In this document: positions 63,901 to 64,000 of the stretch, in pieces
How positions within the stretch are numbered: position 1 is the first letter of the stretch
Layout: every line of letters starts with the position of its first letter
Source: Actinomyces sp. B33
GTDB lineage: Bacteria; Actinomycetota; Actinomycetes; Actinomycetales; Actinomycetaceae
Reading direction: 5' to 3'
NCBI RefSeq assembly: GCF_028437565.1
Contig: NZ_JAMRYR010000004.1
Span: forward strand, 1-64,000
Length of the DNA stretch: 64,000 nucleotides
The notes under the pieces: generated by a model
Seen by the model: the letters and a program-made list of their open reading frames with translations, nothing else
What the model was told of the DNA's origin: nothing
The model's database searches: none
Made by a program: the position numbers and the translations under genes

Positions 63901-64000
63901 GGGGCGTCCTCCGGGTGGGGATCGGGTGCGGGCAGAGGGGCGGGGCCGTCGACGGCGCCGCTGGGCGCGGGGTGTCGGCGGCGGGGTCGGGCGGTCAGTC

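Overview
This window is a high-GC actinobacterial chromosome segment. Its gene content suggests a facultative or strict anaerobe close to the Actinomycetaceae (Actinomyces/Schaalia-like). The reasons are the very GC-rich third positions, actinobacterial families (SftH-type DUF1998 helicase, LytR_C protein, DUF6541-like membrane protein, Rhizobium-type rhamnose ABC system), an anaerobic ribonucleotide reductase with its activase, and TANNNT -10 boxes placed six bases before start codons. The genus is an inference.

Layout. 413-6771: a kinase-like/flippase-like membrane fusion protein, divergent from a DedA protein and a large membrane protein. 6944-9831: pheA converging on a diacylglycerol-kinase-family gene across a minisatellite. 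10740-14869: a polysaccharide-binding lipoprotein, serS and a HAD phosphatase. 15098-18799 (minus strand): two YbjN genes translationally coupled to an SftH-type helicase. 19115-24825: a PAP2 phosphatase, nrdD-nrdG behind a pair of NrdR boxes, and a secreted-domain membrane protein. 25124-28321: an acyl-CoA dehydrogenase-like gene, a LytR_C protein and an App1-type phosphatase. 28384-49866: a 21-kb rhamnose/rhamnoside region. 49888-54465: an MFS transporter, pgm and an AGE-family epimerase. 54561-59324: two tRNA-Ser genes, dnaX and recR. 59540-61941: a two-component system. 62153-63900: ATPase and permease of an ABC importer that runs off the right edge.

The rhamnose region forms a coherent catabolic unit. 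A LacI regulator (28384) faces an ABC importer (ATPase, two permeases, binding lipoprotein), followed by mutarotase, RhaI, RhaB and a zinc alcohol dehydrogenase. A class II aldolase converges on these genes from the other strand. Two cytoplasmic GH78-type genes diverge from an ATPase-less CUT1 importer and a second LacI regulator (48832). Two operator types are visible. TGAAACGTTTCA-like sites sit inside or beside the promoters of the importer, the mutarotase operon and the aldolase. TGAAGCGCTTCA sites flank the GH78/CUT1 divergent promoter. The reading is that rhamnosides enter through the CUT1 importer and are cleaved inside the cell, while free L-rhamnose enters through the other importer and is degraded to DHAP and L-lactaldehyde.

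Three genome-scale features stand out outside the genes. First, four copies of an approximately 62-bp palindromic element lie in intergenic DNA, two of them with perfect 24-bp arms and 14-bp loops. Second, there are several unrelated degenerate tandem repeats with unit lengths of about 29 to 60 bp. Third, eight genes share a leaderless start architecture. No CRISPR array, insertion sequence, prophage or rRNA operon was seen.
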